A stretch of 64,000 bases of DNA from Burkholderia ambifaria AMMD. GTDB taxonomy: Bacteria > Pseudomonadota > Gammaproteobacteria > Burkholderiales > Burkholderiaceae. The stretch is taken from assembly GCF_000203915.1 (NCBI RefSeq), contig NC_008391.1, forward strand, positions 1,240,001 through 1,304,000, written 5' to 3'. Every line of letters begins with the position of its first letter. Position 1 is the first letter of the stretch. Under the pieces are notes generated by a model. It had not been told where the DNA came from and ran no database searches. It was given only the letters and a program-made list of their open reading frames with translations. Below are positions 7,752 to 16,785 of the stretch, piece by piece. The translations under genes and the position numbers were made by a program.

Positions 7752-9263
7752 TCAACGCAGACGAATGACGAACGGATCCTGCATCGCGCCCGAGTAGTCG
7801 AGCACCACGTTCTTGAGCCGTGAGAACTCGCGCATCACCTCGAAGCCACCGCGCCGGCCGTAGCCGCTGTGCTTGAGGCCGCCGTTCGAGGACATGTAGG
7901 CGGCCGAGCGGTAGGTGTTGATCCAGACCGTGCCGGCGTCGATGTCGCGCGCGAAGCGCATCGCGCGGTCGATGTCGCGGGTCCAGATGCCGGAAGCCAG
8001 GCCGTATTCGGTGTCGTTGGCCAGCGCCATCAGCTCGGCTTCGTCCTGGAACGGCACCACGCCCACCACCGGCCCGAAGATCTCCTCCTGCATGAAGCGC
8101 ATCGAGTTGGTGGCCTGGGTCATCACGGTCGGCTCGAAGTACCAGCCCTCGGCCAGGGCGCCCGAGCTCGGGCGGCGGCCGCCGGCCGCGATCCGCGCGC
8201 CCTCTTCCACGCCCGAGGCCACGTAGCGCTGCACCTTGTCCAGCTGGGTGGCCAGCGCGAGCGGCCCGATATCGGTGTCATCGTGCATCGGGTGGCCGAC
8301 CCGCACGCGCCGGGTGCGCTCGACCAGGGCCTCGACAAAGCGCTCGTAGATCGAAGCCTCGACGAAGCAGCGCGAGCCGGCCACGCAGGTCTGGCCCGCC
8401 GCGGCGAAGATGCCCGACACCACGCCGTTGACGGCGCGCTCGATCTCCACGTCGCCGAACACCACGTGCGGGGACTTGCCGCCCAGCTCCATCTGGCAGG
8501 GCACCAGGTTCTGCGCGGCATTGCCGGCGATCTTGCGGCCCGTCACGGTGCTGCCGGTAAACACGTACTTGGCCACGCCGGGATGGCGCGTGAGCGCCTC
8601 GCCGGTGGTGGCGCCGTCGCCGGTCACCACGTTGAAAACGCCAGGCGGGATGCCGGCCTCGATTGCCAGCTCGGCCAGCGCCAGCGAGGAGGCGGTGGCG
8701 TGCTCGGACGGCTTGACCACTACGGTATTGCCGATCGCCAGGCACGGCGCCAGCGTGCCGGTCAGCATCATCAGCGGCGAATTCCACGGGATGATCATGC
8801 CCACCACGCCGATCGGCTCGCGCAGGTTGAAGTTCAGCATGTCGAGCTTGTTGACGGGGATCGTGTCGCCCTGCAACTTGTCCGCCATGCCGGCGAAATA
8901 CAGATAGGAGTCCGGAATGGCGCGCATCTGCGCGCGCATCTCCTTGAGCAGCTTGCCGTTGTCGCGGCATTCGAGCAGCGCCAGCGCGTCGGCGTGCTCG
9001 AGCACCAGCTCGCCGAGACGGCGCACCAGCTTGCCGCGCTCGGTCTGGGTCATGCGGCGCCAGGCCGGGTTCTTCAGCGCGGCCTGGGCGGAGCGCACTG
9101 CCGCGTCGACGTCGGCCGCGTTCGACTGCGCGAACTCGTACCAAGGCGTCGAGGTGGTGGGATCGTAGCTCGGGGCATAGCTGCCGCTGGCCGGCTCGAC
9201 GAAACGGCCGTCGATGAAATTGCCGATGCGCGCATGCTGCAGGGTTTCGACTGTGGTCTTCAT
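7752..9263 (-). CDS. NAD(P)-dependent aldehyde dehydrogenase
   Basis: 503 residues from ATG 9263. All ALDH landmarks are present: PWNSPLMM (159-166), cofactor lysine in KPSEHA (near 184), FTGSTVTGRKI, general base Glu259 in MELGGKSP and catalytic Cys293 in GQTCVAG. The family oxidises an aldehyde to an acid, or an acid semialdehyde. Within the operon it lies between flavin reductase and monooxygenase genes, so it likely oxidises the aldehyde formed after ring or C-N cleavage (the TgnC position in the trigonelline scheme). Family call is secure, substrate inferred. Confidence 0.93.
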   Translation of the reverse strand: MKTTVETLQHARIGNFIDGRFVEPASGSYAPSYDPTTSTPWYEFAQSNAADVDAAVRSAQAALKNPAWRRMTQTERGKLVRRLGELVLEHADALALLECRDNGKLLKEMRAQMRAIPDSYLYFAGMADKLQGDTIPVNKLDMLNFNLREPIGVVGMIIPWNSPLMMLTGTLAPCLAIGNTVVVKPSEHATASSLALAELAIEAGIPPGVFNVVTGDGATTGEALTRHPGVAKYVFTGSTVTGRKIAGNAAQNLVPCQMELGGKSPHVVFGDVEIERAVNGVVSGIFAAAGQTCVAGSRCFVEASIYERFVEALVERTRRVRVGHPMHDDTDIGPLALATQLDKVQRYVASGVEEGARIAAGGRRPSSGALAEGWYFEPTVMTQATNSMRFMQEEIFGPVVGVVPFQDEAELMALANDTEYGLASGIWTRDIDRAMRFARDIDAGTVWINTYRSAAYMSSNGGLKHSGYGRRGGFEVMREFSRLKNVVLDYSGAMQDPFVIRLR

Positions 9264-9291
9264 GAAATGTCCTTGGTCATCCAGCCTGGGT

Positions 9292-10281
9292 TCAGGAGTG
9301 CACGTGATGGCGCCACGGCTGCGCCGCGCCGACGGTCGCGACACGCCCGCCGTCGTGCGAGCCCATGTAGATCGAATAACTGCCGCCGCCGGCCGTCTCA
9401 CGCACGAAACGGCGCAGCATCGCGCGCATCTCGACCGAGGCGATTTCGTCGTACGGAAGCGCGTCGAGAGCGAAGAAACGAAACTCCGGCGGCAGCGCCA
9501 GCGCGCCGCGCGGCTCGGCCAGGCGGGCCCGGTAGATGAGGTAGCCGGAATCGTGGCCGTCGGTGTCGTAGACGGAGTAGAGGAAGGTGTCGTCGGACAT
9601 CAGCGCCAGCGAGCCGCCGCCCGCCACCGGCAGGCGCCCGTCCACCAGCCGGCGCGGCGCGGTGGGGAGCACCCAGCCGCCCTTGCCGTCGTCCACCAGC
9701 AGCACCTCGCCCTGCGCCTCGATCAGGTAGCCGACGATCATGTCGGTGGACGACAGCCAGCCCGGCGGCAGGGGGTCCTTGACCTGCGCGTAGCGGCCGC
9801 GGCAGAAGCCGAGCGGCGCCGAGGGGCTGGTGCCGAAGGCCTGCACGCGGCCGATCAGGATCAGGTGGTCGCCGGCCTCGACGCGCTCGTGCATCGAGCA
9901 GTCGAACCAGGTCAGGCAGTCGGTCAGCACCGGCGCGCCGGTGTGCACCACGTCGTGGCTGATCGAGGCGAACTTGTCGACCGCCTTCGAGGCGAACAGG
10001 TTGGAGACGTCCACTTGGCTGTCACTCAACAGGTTCACCGCGAACTTGTCGGCGGCGACGAAGGCCGGGTAGCTCGACGCGCCCGCGCCGACGCAGACCA
10101 GCAGCAGCGGCGGATCGAGCGAGACCGAGGCAAAGGAGTTAGCCGTCATGCCGCGCGGGCGGCCATCGGCGTCGATGGTGGTGAGCACCGTCACGCCGGT
10201 GACGAAGGTGCCGAAGGCGCGGCGCAGCGCCTTTGGGTCGATGGTGGTTCGGTTATCGGGTACTGCGGCTTGCATGGCCAT
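9292..10281 (-). CDS. Flavin reductase with extra C-terminal domain
   Basis: 329 residues, about twice the length of a plain flavin reductase. Residues 12-170 are the FMN-binding split-barrel domain (FGTFVTGVTVLTTIDADG, then ANSFASVSLDPPLLLVC and HLILIGRVQAF). Residues about 180-329 form a second domain (GYLIEAQGEVLLVDDGKGGWVLP, then FRFFALDALPYDEIASVEM) that looks like a divergent Nudix fold without the Nudix catalytic box. It should supply reduced flavin to the operon's luciferase-like monooxygenase. First gene of the operon; the ALDH gene follows after 28 bases. The role of the second domain is unknown. Confidence 0.88.
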   Translation of the reverse strand: MAMQAAVPDNRTTIDPKALRRAFGTFVTGVTVLTTIDADGRPRGMTANSFASVSLDPPLLLVCVGAGASSYPAFVAADKFAVNLLSDSQVDVSNLFASKAVDKFASISHDVVHTGAPVLTDCLTWFDCSMHERVEAGDHLILIGRVQAFGTSPSAPLGFCRGRYAQVKDPLPPGWLSSTDMIVGYLIEAQGEVLLVDDGKGGWVLPTAPRRLVDGRLPVAGGGSLALMSDDTFLYSVYDTDGHDSGYLIYRARLAEPRGALALPPEFRFFALDALPYDEIASVEMRAMLRRFVRETAGGGSYSIYMGSHDGGRVATVGAAQPWRHHVHS

Positions 10282-10402
10282 TCACCTCGTACATCGTTGT
10301 CTTGAGGTGAATGTAGGTGGCTGAAATCGGGCTGGCTTCCTGCGGATCGAAGGAGAACTGGCGGAACCTCACCTGCTGTTCGTCGGACCGGGAAAACCAC
10401 TA

Positions 10403-10685
10403 GGGTCTGTTTACATATGGAACGCGCATGCGTTGCCACGAGAACGGCCGCTCGCGAGGCGCGCGACGCCGCGAATACTGACGTATTCGCAAGGAGCGCA
10501 ACGCGGCGAGCGGCCGTTCTCGTGGCAACCCCAAATTAAAAAATTCATGTCACGGGAATGCCCGAAATCGCCCGTATGGCGGCGTCGCTCGTCGCTTGTT
10601 TGGCACGGCCAAACGGCGCTCCTCACTTCTTGCCCTCCGAGCGATTTCGGGCATTCGCATGTGCGTTCCATATGTAAACAGACCC
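10403..10685. mobile_element. MITE-like palindromic element, 283 bp
   Basis: Terminal inverted repeats at 10403-10432 and 10656-10685 match at 29 of 30 positions and begin GGGTCTGTTTACATATGG. TA flanks both ends (10401-10402 and 10686-10687), consistent with a 2-bp target duplication. Inside are two hairpin blocks with perfect arms: 10432-10455 with 10506-10529 (24 bp), containing a nested palindrome at 10471-10490, and 10557-10571 with 10641-10655 (15 bp). No transposase is encoded, so a non-autonomous element mobilised in trans is the best reading. It lies between the divergently controlled flavin reductase gene and its neighbouring regulator gene's 3' end. Confidence 0.75.
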
Positions 10686-10739
10686 TAGGGCGTGCTTCGC
10701 GCGCGAGCCCGCCAGCAGGCGCTTGCGCGGCCGTCCCGC

Positions 10740-12548
10740 CTAATGCGCGCGCTCCGCCGCGGCCACCGGCGCGCTGCCCTCCAGCAGGTTGTGCAGTTGC
10801 AGCGCGAGCTCGACGGCGAAGCGCCGCTCGGGCGTCTCCACGTCGATGCCGAACAGGTCGGAGATGCGCGACAGCCGGTAGCGCAGTGTGGTCACGTGCA
10901 GGCCCATCGCATCGGCGCAGGCCTGGCTGCGGCAGCCGTGTCGGATGTAGACCGCCAGCGTGTCGAGATAGGAAGCGCGATGGCTGGCGTCGTATTCGAC
11001 GATCGGACCGATGGTGCCGGTGATGAAAGCCCGCACGTCGGGCGAATCGGCCGCGCCCATCAGCATCGGCAAGGGCCCCAGGTCGGGCACGCTCAGCGCG
11101 CCGGTCTTGCCGAACGAGCGCGCCACGCGGATCATCCGCCAGCAGCGGTCCCATTCGTTGGCCAGCTCGGTCAGGCCCGCCACGCAGTCGCTGACCACGA
11201 GGGTCGGCTCGCCGCCGAACAGGGGGGTGAGCGCCCCGCACAGCTGGCGCGCGAAGGCATTGACGCTGGCCAGCGGCCGCTGGTCGTCCTCGGGCAACAG
11301 ACAGACCAGGCCGCCGCCGACCGTCACCGGATGCGAGATGAGCTTGTGCTGCGCCGCGATCAGACCAACGGTGCGATGGCACTCGGCCGATCGGTCAAGC
11401 GCCGGACCTTCGCGGTGCGGATAGTCGACCACGAGCAGGCGCATCGGCGTGCCGAGCGCGATGCCGAGCCGGCGCGAGCGCTCGACGATGTCCTGCTCGT
11501 CGCGCCATCGCCGCTCGACGATCTCGAAGAACAGCTCGGTCAGGGTGCGCGTCTCGGCGCGAAAGCGGATCACGCTGCGCATCAGCTGCACGCTCATCGC
11601 GAACTTCGCGCTCTCGATCGCGAGCGCCTGCAGGTCACCCTCGGCGCGCTCACCGAAGCTCAGCAGCGCGCCCACCGTGTCGCCGTCCACCGCCAGCGGC
11701 TCGACGTCGGCGGTGAGCGGCACCCCGCCCGGCAGCACGAAGCCCACCCGCCGCGAGGCGTGGCGCGCAATCGCCTCGCGCACGGTCTCGCGCATCTGGC
11801 GGCCGGTTTCTCCGTCGAGCAGGGCGCGCCAGGCGGCGGCGTCGAGCCCTTCGACGGGCGGGCGCGAGGCCAGCAGTTCGCCACCATAGAAGTCGATCAC
11901 CAGCACCGGCGAGTCGAGCAGGTCGGCCAGCATGCCGGTCAGCGTATCCATCGAGCCGCCCACCAGCACCTCCTGCAGCATCGCGCCCTGCACCGACAGC
12001 ACGCGCCGCAACTGCTCGGCGGCGGCCTGCTGCGCGCGCTGGCGATGGGCGCGCTCGATCGCGATCGCGCCGAGGTGCACCAGCAACTCCATGAAGGCCA
12101 GGTGCTCAGGCGCCACGTCCACCACCTTGCGCGCCGACACCACCAGCACCATCGGCCGCCCCTCGGCATCGCAACTCGCCATCGGCAGCACCAGCACGGT
12201 GCGATAGCCGCGCTCGGGCGCCTCGCGCCGGTAGCCGAGGAATTCGGTGGTCTCCAGCGCGTCGCGGATATAGACCGGCTCGTTGCGCTGCAGCGCGACC
12301 AGTGCTGGGCTGGTGGCCAGCTCCCACCGGTCGGCCAGCGTCCGCTTGAGTAGGGTCGGGTCGCGCCGCGCGATCACCAGCGCGTAGCCGTGCGCGATAT
12401 CCACGCTCATGATCGCGCCGAGATCCCAGGAGCCGTGATGGCAGGCCAGGTCGATCAGGCTGTGCAGCAGCGTGTCGACGTCGGCATCCGCATTGATTCG
12501 GCTGGCGACGTCGCGCAAGGACGACATGAGCGACAACGTATCCGGCAT
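10740..12548 (-). CDS. PucR/CdaR-type transcriptional regulator with GAF-like domain
   Basis: 602 residues. An N-terminal GAF-like sensor region spans roughly 8-170 (LRDVASRINADADVDTLL, then VLVLPMASCDAEGRPMVL). The C-terminus carries the PucR helix-turn-helix: YLDTLAVYIRHGCRSQACAD, then MGLHVTTLRYRLSRISDLFGID at about 540-580. Such regulators activate purine, sugar-acid or xenobiotic catabolism genes in response to a ligand. It is read in the same direction as the catabolic operon and divergent from the DUF1185 gene (144-base gap), so it is the likely local activator. The ligand is unknown. Confidence 0.88.
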   Translation of the reverse strand: MPDTLSLMSSLRDVASRINADADVDTLLHSLIDLACHHGSWDLGAIMSVDIAHGYALVIARRDPTLLKRTLADRWELATSPALVALQRNEPVYIRDALETTEFLGYRREAPERGYRTVLVLPMASCDAEGRPMVLVVSARKVVDVAPEHLAFMELLVHLGAIAIERAHRQRAQQAAAEQLRRVLSVQGAMLQEVLVGGSMDTLTGMLADLLDSPVLVIDFYGGELLASRPPVEGLDAAAWRALLDGETGRQMRETVREAIARHASRRVGFVLPGGVPLTADVEPLAVDGDTVGALLSFGERAEGDLQALAIESAKFAMSVQLMRSVIRFRAETRTLTELFFEIVERRWRDEQDIVERSRRLGIALGTPMRLLVVDYPHREGPALDRSAECHRTVGLIAAQHKLISHPVTVGGGLVCLLPEDDQRPLASVNAFARQLCGALTPLFGGEPTLVVSDCVAGLTELANEWDRCWRMIRVARSFGKTGALSVPDLGPLPMLMGAADSPDVRAFITGTIGPIVEYDASHRASYLDTLAVYIRHGCRSQACADAMGLHVTTLRYRLSRISDLFGIDVETPERRFAVELALQLHNLLEGSAPVAAAERAH

Positions 12549-12692
12549 CGAGAGCCTCCTGTTGGGCGTAGCTGACTATACGACTTATCGCAGTGTCAAA
12601 AAAGTCGCGCTTCCCCCGGAACGGAGGAAGACGCTCGAATTGACGCTACTTAGCATGCCTCGCATCGATCACGTCATCCGATGGGAGTGCTG

Positions 12693-13298
12693 ATGAATAC
12701 CGATTTGCAAGTGCGCAAGATCTCGACCTTCGTCGAGGAACTGGTTGTCGAGGGCGGGCGCGCGGCGCCGCGCCCGATTACGACGGTGGTGGTGGCGGCG
12801 GTGCTGAGGAACCCCTGGGCCGGGCAGGGTTTCTGCGAGGACCTGCAACCGGAGATCCGGCGCCTCGCGCCACCGCTGGGCGCCGAGCTGACGCGGCGCC
12901 TGGTGGCGCTGATGCCGGCCGCGCGCGTGGAAGCCTACGGCAAGGCCGCCGTGGTGGGCGTAAACGGCGAGATCGAGCATGCCTCGGCGCTGATCCATAC
13001 GCTGCGCTTCGGCAACCTGTTCCGCGAGGCGGTCGACGGCACCGCCTTCCTGAGCTTCACCAATACGCGGCTCGGGCCGGGCTCGATGGTCTCGCTGCCG
13101 ATGATCCACAAGTCGGCCACGGGGCAGCGCTCACACTTCCTGACGGCGACATTTCAGATCGCCGACGCGCCGGGTCCCGACGAGGTGCTGGTGGCGATCG
13201 GCGCGGCCGACGGCGGCCGCGCCCATCCGCGCATTGGCGACCGCTTCATCGACATGGCCGAGATGGAGGCCCGCAAACCGGCCGAGGCACAGACCTAG
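12693..13298 (+). CDS. DUF1185 (amino acid synthesis) family protein
   Basis: 201 residues from ATG 12693; GGGAG lies 5 bases upstream, which favours this start over the in-frame ATG at 12681. The sequence shows the DUF1185 pattern: RPITTVVVAAVLRNPWAGQGF, EAYGKAAVVGVNGEIEHASALIHTL, and GSMVSLPMIHK. Structures of the family exist but no firm function is known; members co-occur with amidohydrolases and flavin monooxygenases in catabolic clusters. It opens the divergent branch of the cluster and is followed by the hydroxyacid dehydrogenase gene after about 100 bases. Confidence 0.88.
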   Translation: MNTDLQVRKISTFVEELVVEGGRAAPRPITTVVVAAVLRNPWAGQGFCEDLQPEIRRLAPPLGAELTRRLVALMPAARVEAYGKAAVVGVNGEIEHASALIHTLRFGNLFREAVDGTAFLSFTNTRLGPGSMVSLPMIHKSATGQRSHFLTATFQIADAPGPDEVLVAIGAADGGRAHPRIGDRFIDMAEMEARKPAEAQT

Positions 13299-13399
13299 GG
13301 CGACTGAGGCGCTGGCGCGCGTCTCCTCCATTTCGCAGTAAATCACGACGTGCCGCATGGCACGCCCGCTCCACCGTTTCCGCCGCCACGGCACCCGCC

Positions 13400-14344
13400 A
13401 TGAACGACATCATCATGCTGGCCACCCGGCTGCCCGCCGGGCAGGAGGCCGAGTATCGCGCCGCGCTCGCCGCGGCGATGCCGGCCGAAACCATCGTGCC
13501 CCTGCGCGAGGCCGATGGCGACGCGCGCGCCGTCGCGAGGGTCGCGGTCGTGGCGCGTCCCGATCCCGCCGAACTCGCCGCCCTGCCCCGGCTCGCCTGG
13601 ATCCAGAGTCTGTGGGCCGGCGTCGAGCAGTTGGTCGAGAGCCTGCCGGCTACCGCGCCGCCCGTGGTCCGGCTGGTGGACCCGGAAATGTCGCGCACCA
13701 TGGCCGAGGCGGTGCTGGCCTGGACCTACTACCTGCAGCGCGAGATGCCCGCCTACCGCCTTCAGCAGCAGGCGCGCGAATGGCGGCAGCGGCCCTATCG
13801 CAAACCGCAGGACATACAGGTGGGTATCGTCGGCCTCGGCACGCTCGGGGCGGCCGCCGCCGCGCGCCTGCTCGAGGCGGGCTTCCGCGTCGCCGGCTGG
13901 AGCCGCTCGCCGAAGACCATGGCCAGCGTGGACACCCATCACGGCGCCGAGGGCCTGGCTCGCCTGCTCGGCGCGAGCGAGATCGTGGTTTGCCTGGTGC
14001 CGCTGACCGACGAGACACGCGGCTTGTTCGACCGGCACACGCTGTCGGCCATGCGGCCCGGCGCGGCGCTGATCAATTTCTCGCGCGGCCCGGTGGTGGT
14101 CACCCAGGACCTGCTGCAGGCCCTCGATGCCGGCCGGCTGTCACATGCGGTGCTCGACGTGTTCGAAGTCGAGCCGCTGCCCGAGGTTTCGCCGCTCTGG
14201 GCCCATCCAGCCGTGACGGTGCTGCCGCACATCTCGGCGCCGACCGACCTGCACACGGCGGCGGCCGTGGTCGCGGCCAATGTCGCCGCCTATCGCGCCA
14301 GCGGCCGCATCCCGGCCGGCGTCGATCTCTCGCGTGGTTACTGA
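13400..14344 (+). CDS. D-2-hydroxyacid dehydrogenase (glyoxylate/hydroxypyruvate reductase type)
   Basis: 314 residues, typical of GhrA-like enzymes. The NAD(P)-binding motif is VGIVGLGTLGAAAAARL (residues about 137-153). The catalytic trio is visible as Arg in INFSRGPVV, Glu in DVFEVEPLPEVSPLW and His in VLPHISAPT. It should reduce a 2-oxo acid such as glyoxylate or hydroxypyruvate, or oxidise the matching hydroxyacid. Its location between DUF1185 and a porin in a catabolic cluster suggests handling of a short oxo-acid product, which is an inference. Confidence 0.88.
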   Translation: MNDIIMLATRLPAGQEAEYRAALAAAMPAETIVPLREADGDARAVARVAVVARPDPAELAALPRLAWIQSLWAGVEQLVESLPATAPPVVRLVDPEMSRTMAEAVLAWTYYLQREMPAYRLQQQAREWRQRPYRKPQDIQVGIVGLGTLGAAAAARLLEAGFRVAGWSRSPKTMASVDTHHGAEGLARLLGASEIVVCLVPLTDETRGLFDRHTLSAMRPGAALINFSRGPVVVTQDLLQALDAGRLSHAVLDVFEVEPLPEVSPLWAHPAVTVLPHISAPTDLHTAAAVVAANVAAYRASGRIPAGVDLSRGY

Positions 14345-14475
14345 ACCGGCGCGAACCGTTTCGTTCCATCCGGCCCGAGCCGCGCCATCGGTCGTTCTCG
14401 TCCGCTGGCGTGTATCCGCACGCCGGCGCGGTGCCAGCAAGGTTTCGATTCATGCAACACGACCATGGGGAAATC

Positions 14476-15651
14476 ATGAGCAAGGCAGCAGGCTTGAAAA
14501 CACGCATTGCGGTTGCGGTGGCGACGGCGCTGACGATACTCGCCGGCAGCAGCACGGCGGCGCAGGCACAGAGCAGCGTCACGCTGTACGGAATCATCGA
14601 TGAGGGGCTCAACTACACCAGCAACGCGAAGGGACACGGCACCTTCCAGATGAAGAGCGGCGACACCTTCGGCAGCCGCTGGGGCATCGCCGGCTCCGAG
14701 GACCTGGGCGGCGGCACGCGCGCGCTGTTCCGCCTCGAGAACGGCTTCGACGTGAACAGCGGCGCCTTCAGGCAGGGCGGCCGCGAGTTCGGCAGGCAGG
14801 CCTGGGTTGGCCTGCAGTCGGACCGGCTCGGCACGCTCTCGTTCGGCCGCCAGTACGACCCGACCATCGACCTCTGGAGCGGGCTGACCGGCGCGGGGGG
14901 CGTGAGCGGCGACGTCGCCTCGCATCCGTTCGACAACGACAACGCCGACTTCGATTTCCGCGTCAACAACTCGGTCAAGTACACCAGCCCGAACTTCAAT
15001 GGCCTGAAGGCCGAGGCGATGTACGGCTTCAGCAACGACACCGGCTTCGCCAACAACCGGCTCTACAGCGCCGCGCTGCAATATAAGCTGGCGGGCCTGA
15101 CCGCCGCGCTCGGCTACCTGAAGATCGACGCGGGCGGCTCGGCCAACGGCGCGGTGTCCACTGACGCGGTGTTCACCGGCTCGTCCGAGCAGAACATCGT
15201 GGCGGGGCTGTCCTACGCGTTCGCGGCCACCAAGCTGGGCCTGGCCTACTCGCACGTCGACGTCTACGACCCGACCGCCAACGCCTATATCGCCTCGACG
15301 GCCACCAGGCCGCCGGGCGGGCGCTGGCAGTCCTGGAAGTTCGACAACTTCGAGGTCAATGCGAAGTACGCCTTCACGCCGTCGCTCTGGCTGTTCGGCG
15401 CCTACACCTTCACCGAGGCGCGCCTGCACGCGAGCACCGGCGATTTCGAGCCGAAGTGGCACCAGCTCTCGCTGATGCTCGACTACGACCTCAGCAAGCG
15501 CACCTCGCTCTACATGCAGGCGGCCTACCAGCACGTGGTCAGCGCGCATACCGGCACGGCCTTCGATTTCGCCACCACACCCGCCTCGGCCGGCGCCTCG
15601 TCGGGCGAGAACCAGACCCTGGTGCGGCTCGGCATGATCCATCGCTTCTAG
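14476..15651 (+). CDS. Gram-negative trimeric porin
   Basis: 391 residues. Signal peptide MSKAAGLKTRIAVAVATA plus a further hydrophobic stretch, cleaved after AAQA, leads directly into SSVTLYGIIDEGLNYTSN, the classic start of Burkholderia porins. The C-terminus LVRLGMIHRF ends in phenylalanine as needed for BAM recognition. ATG 14476 is preferred to 14452 because of the upstream GGGGA. It forms a 16-strand outer-membrane channel, probably for entry of the cluster's substrate. A 9-bp hairpin lies just downstream. Confidence 0.92.
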   Translation: MSKAAGLKTRIAVAVATALTILAGSSTAAQAQSSVTLYGIIDEGLNYTSNAKGHGTFQMKSGDTFGSRWGIAGSEDLGGGTRALFRLENGFDVNSGAFRQGGREFGRQAWVGLQSDRLGTLSFGRQYDPTIDLWSGLTGAGGVSGDVASHPFDNDNADFDFRVNNSVKYTSPNFNGLKAEAMYGFSNDTGFANNRLYSAALQYKLAGLTAALGYLKIDAGGSANGAVSTDAVFTGSSEQNIVAGLSYAFAATKLGLAYSHVDVYDPTANAYIASTATRPPGGRWQSWKFDNFEVNAKYAFTPSLWLFGAYTFTEARLHASTGDFEPKWHQLSLMLDYDLSKRTSLYMQAAYQHVVSAHTGTAFDFATTPASAGASSGENQTLVRLGMIHRF

Positions 15652-15671
15652 GCGAGCGCAGGTGGCTTTCC

Positions 15672-15700
15672 GCGGCCGGCTCGCTCGACTGGCCGGCCGC
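15672..15700 (+). terminator. Hairpin downstream of the porin gene
   Basis: GCGGCCGGC (15672-15680) pairs with GCCGGCCGC (15692-15700) around an 11-base loop, 21 bases after the porin stop. A clear T-run does not follow immediately, so it is a probable rather than certain terminator. Confidence 0.45.
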
Positions 15701-15783
15701 GCCCCGATCCCAGGCGGATCTCTTTTCGAGGTAGCAGATCGGGTAGCAGCGGTGCATTACTGCGCCGCTTTCTGGCGATGGTC

Positions 15784-16728
15784 CTACAGGTCGATCAGCA
15801 GCGGTGTCTTGGCTCTTGAGCAACAGGGAGTGAATTGGTCGTTCGCGGCGTGCTCTTCGTCAGTCATGTAGACGTCGCGATGATCTGGCACACCTTCCAG
15901 GACCTTCGTCATGCACGTTCCGCATACGCCCTGTTCGCATGACGTCTGAATATCAATACCGTGCGCAGCTAAGGCTTGTGCTGCGGTTTGGCTAGATCGA
16001 ACCTCGACGATTTTCCCGCTTCGCGCAAGGCGCAGTTGAAATGGCAAATCACCCTCGCCGCTCGTCGGTGCATTTCCGAAATATTCGCGATGGACGTTTT
16101 CGGAACCCCAACCGGCTGACGTCGCTTCCTTGATGACCGCATCGATGAATCCACCGGGGCCACACACATAGAGATGCACATCACGATCCGGCGAACGCAA
16201 AACTTCTGAGAATTTCACCCTCTCTCGGCTCGGCGCCGTGTCGTAATAGAGGCGAGCATGCGGGGCGAAGTCGTCGTGCGCAACCCGTTCGCGGAAAGCG
16301 GCGCGCTCGTGATCGCGCACGCAATAGTGAAGGTCGAAGTCCTGTCTTTCCTCACGGAGGTGTTCAGCCATCGCGAGGATAGGCGTAATTCCGATGCCTC
16401 CGGCAATCAGGACAGAACGACGCGCCCCGGCGGTCAGCGGAAAGTGATTTTTTGGCTCGCTGATTTCAATTAGCTGCCCCTCAGCGAGGTTGTGCATCGC
16501 TCGCGAGCCGCCTCGTGAGTTCGGCTCAAGAAGAACTCCGATCTGATAATGCGAACGGTCGCTTGGCGCGTTGCACAACGAATACTGCCGGACCAAGTCG
16601 TTACCGAGAAAAACATCGATATGAGCGCCCGCCGAGAAGAGAGGGAGTTGCTCGCCGCCGGGAGCTACCAACTTGAAGGCGGCAATTCCGTTAGCCACCA
16701 GCTTCTTCGATTTGACAAGTACTTTCAT
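15784..16728 (-). CDS. Oxygenase reductase (VanB/PDR family), FMN plus 2Fe-2S
   Basis: 314 residues from ATG 16728. It shows a flavin-binding RQYSLCN (47-53), an NAD-binding GGIGITPILAM (111-121) and a C-terminal plant-type 2Fe-2S centre with cysteines 264, 269, 272 and 302 (CEQGVCGTC then PCC). This order (flavin, NAD, ferredoxin) defines the phthalate dioxygenase reductase/VanB group. It passes electrons from NADH to the Rieske oxygenase encoded immediately upstream on the same strand (57-base gap). Base composition is lower in GC than in the flanking clusters, suggesting separate acquisition. Confidence 0.93.
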   Translation of the reverse strand: MKVLVKSKKLVANGIAAFKLVAPGGEQLPLFSAGAHIDVFLGNDLVRQYSLCNAPSDRSHYQIGVLLEPNSRGGSRAMHNLAEGQLIEISEPKNHFPLTAGARRSVLIAGGIGITPILAMAEHLREERQDFDLHYCVRDHERAAFRERVAHDDFAPHARLYYDTAPSRERVKFSEVLRSPDRDVHLYVCGPGGFIDAVIKEATSAGWGSENVHREYFGNAPTSGEGDLPFQLRLARSGKIVEVRSSQTAAQALAAHGIDIQTSCEQGVCGTCMTKVLEGVPDHRDVYMTDEEHAANDQFTPCCSRAKTPLLIDL

Positions 16729-16785
16729 TTTGAGTCCATGAAGCATCTGGTGAGAGCGTCAAGCGTTCAAAAGGGAACGGTTCCT

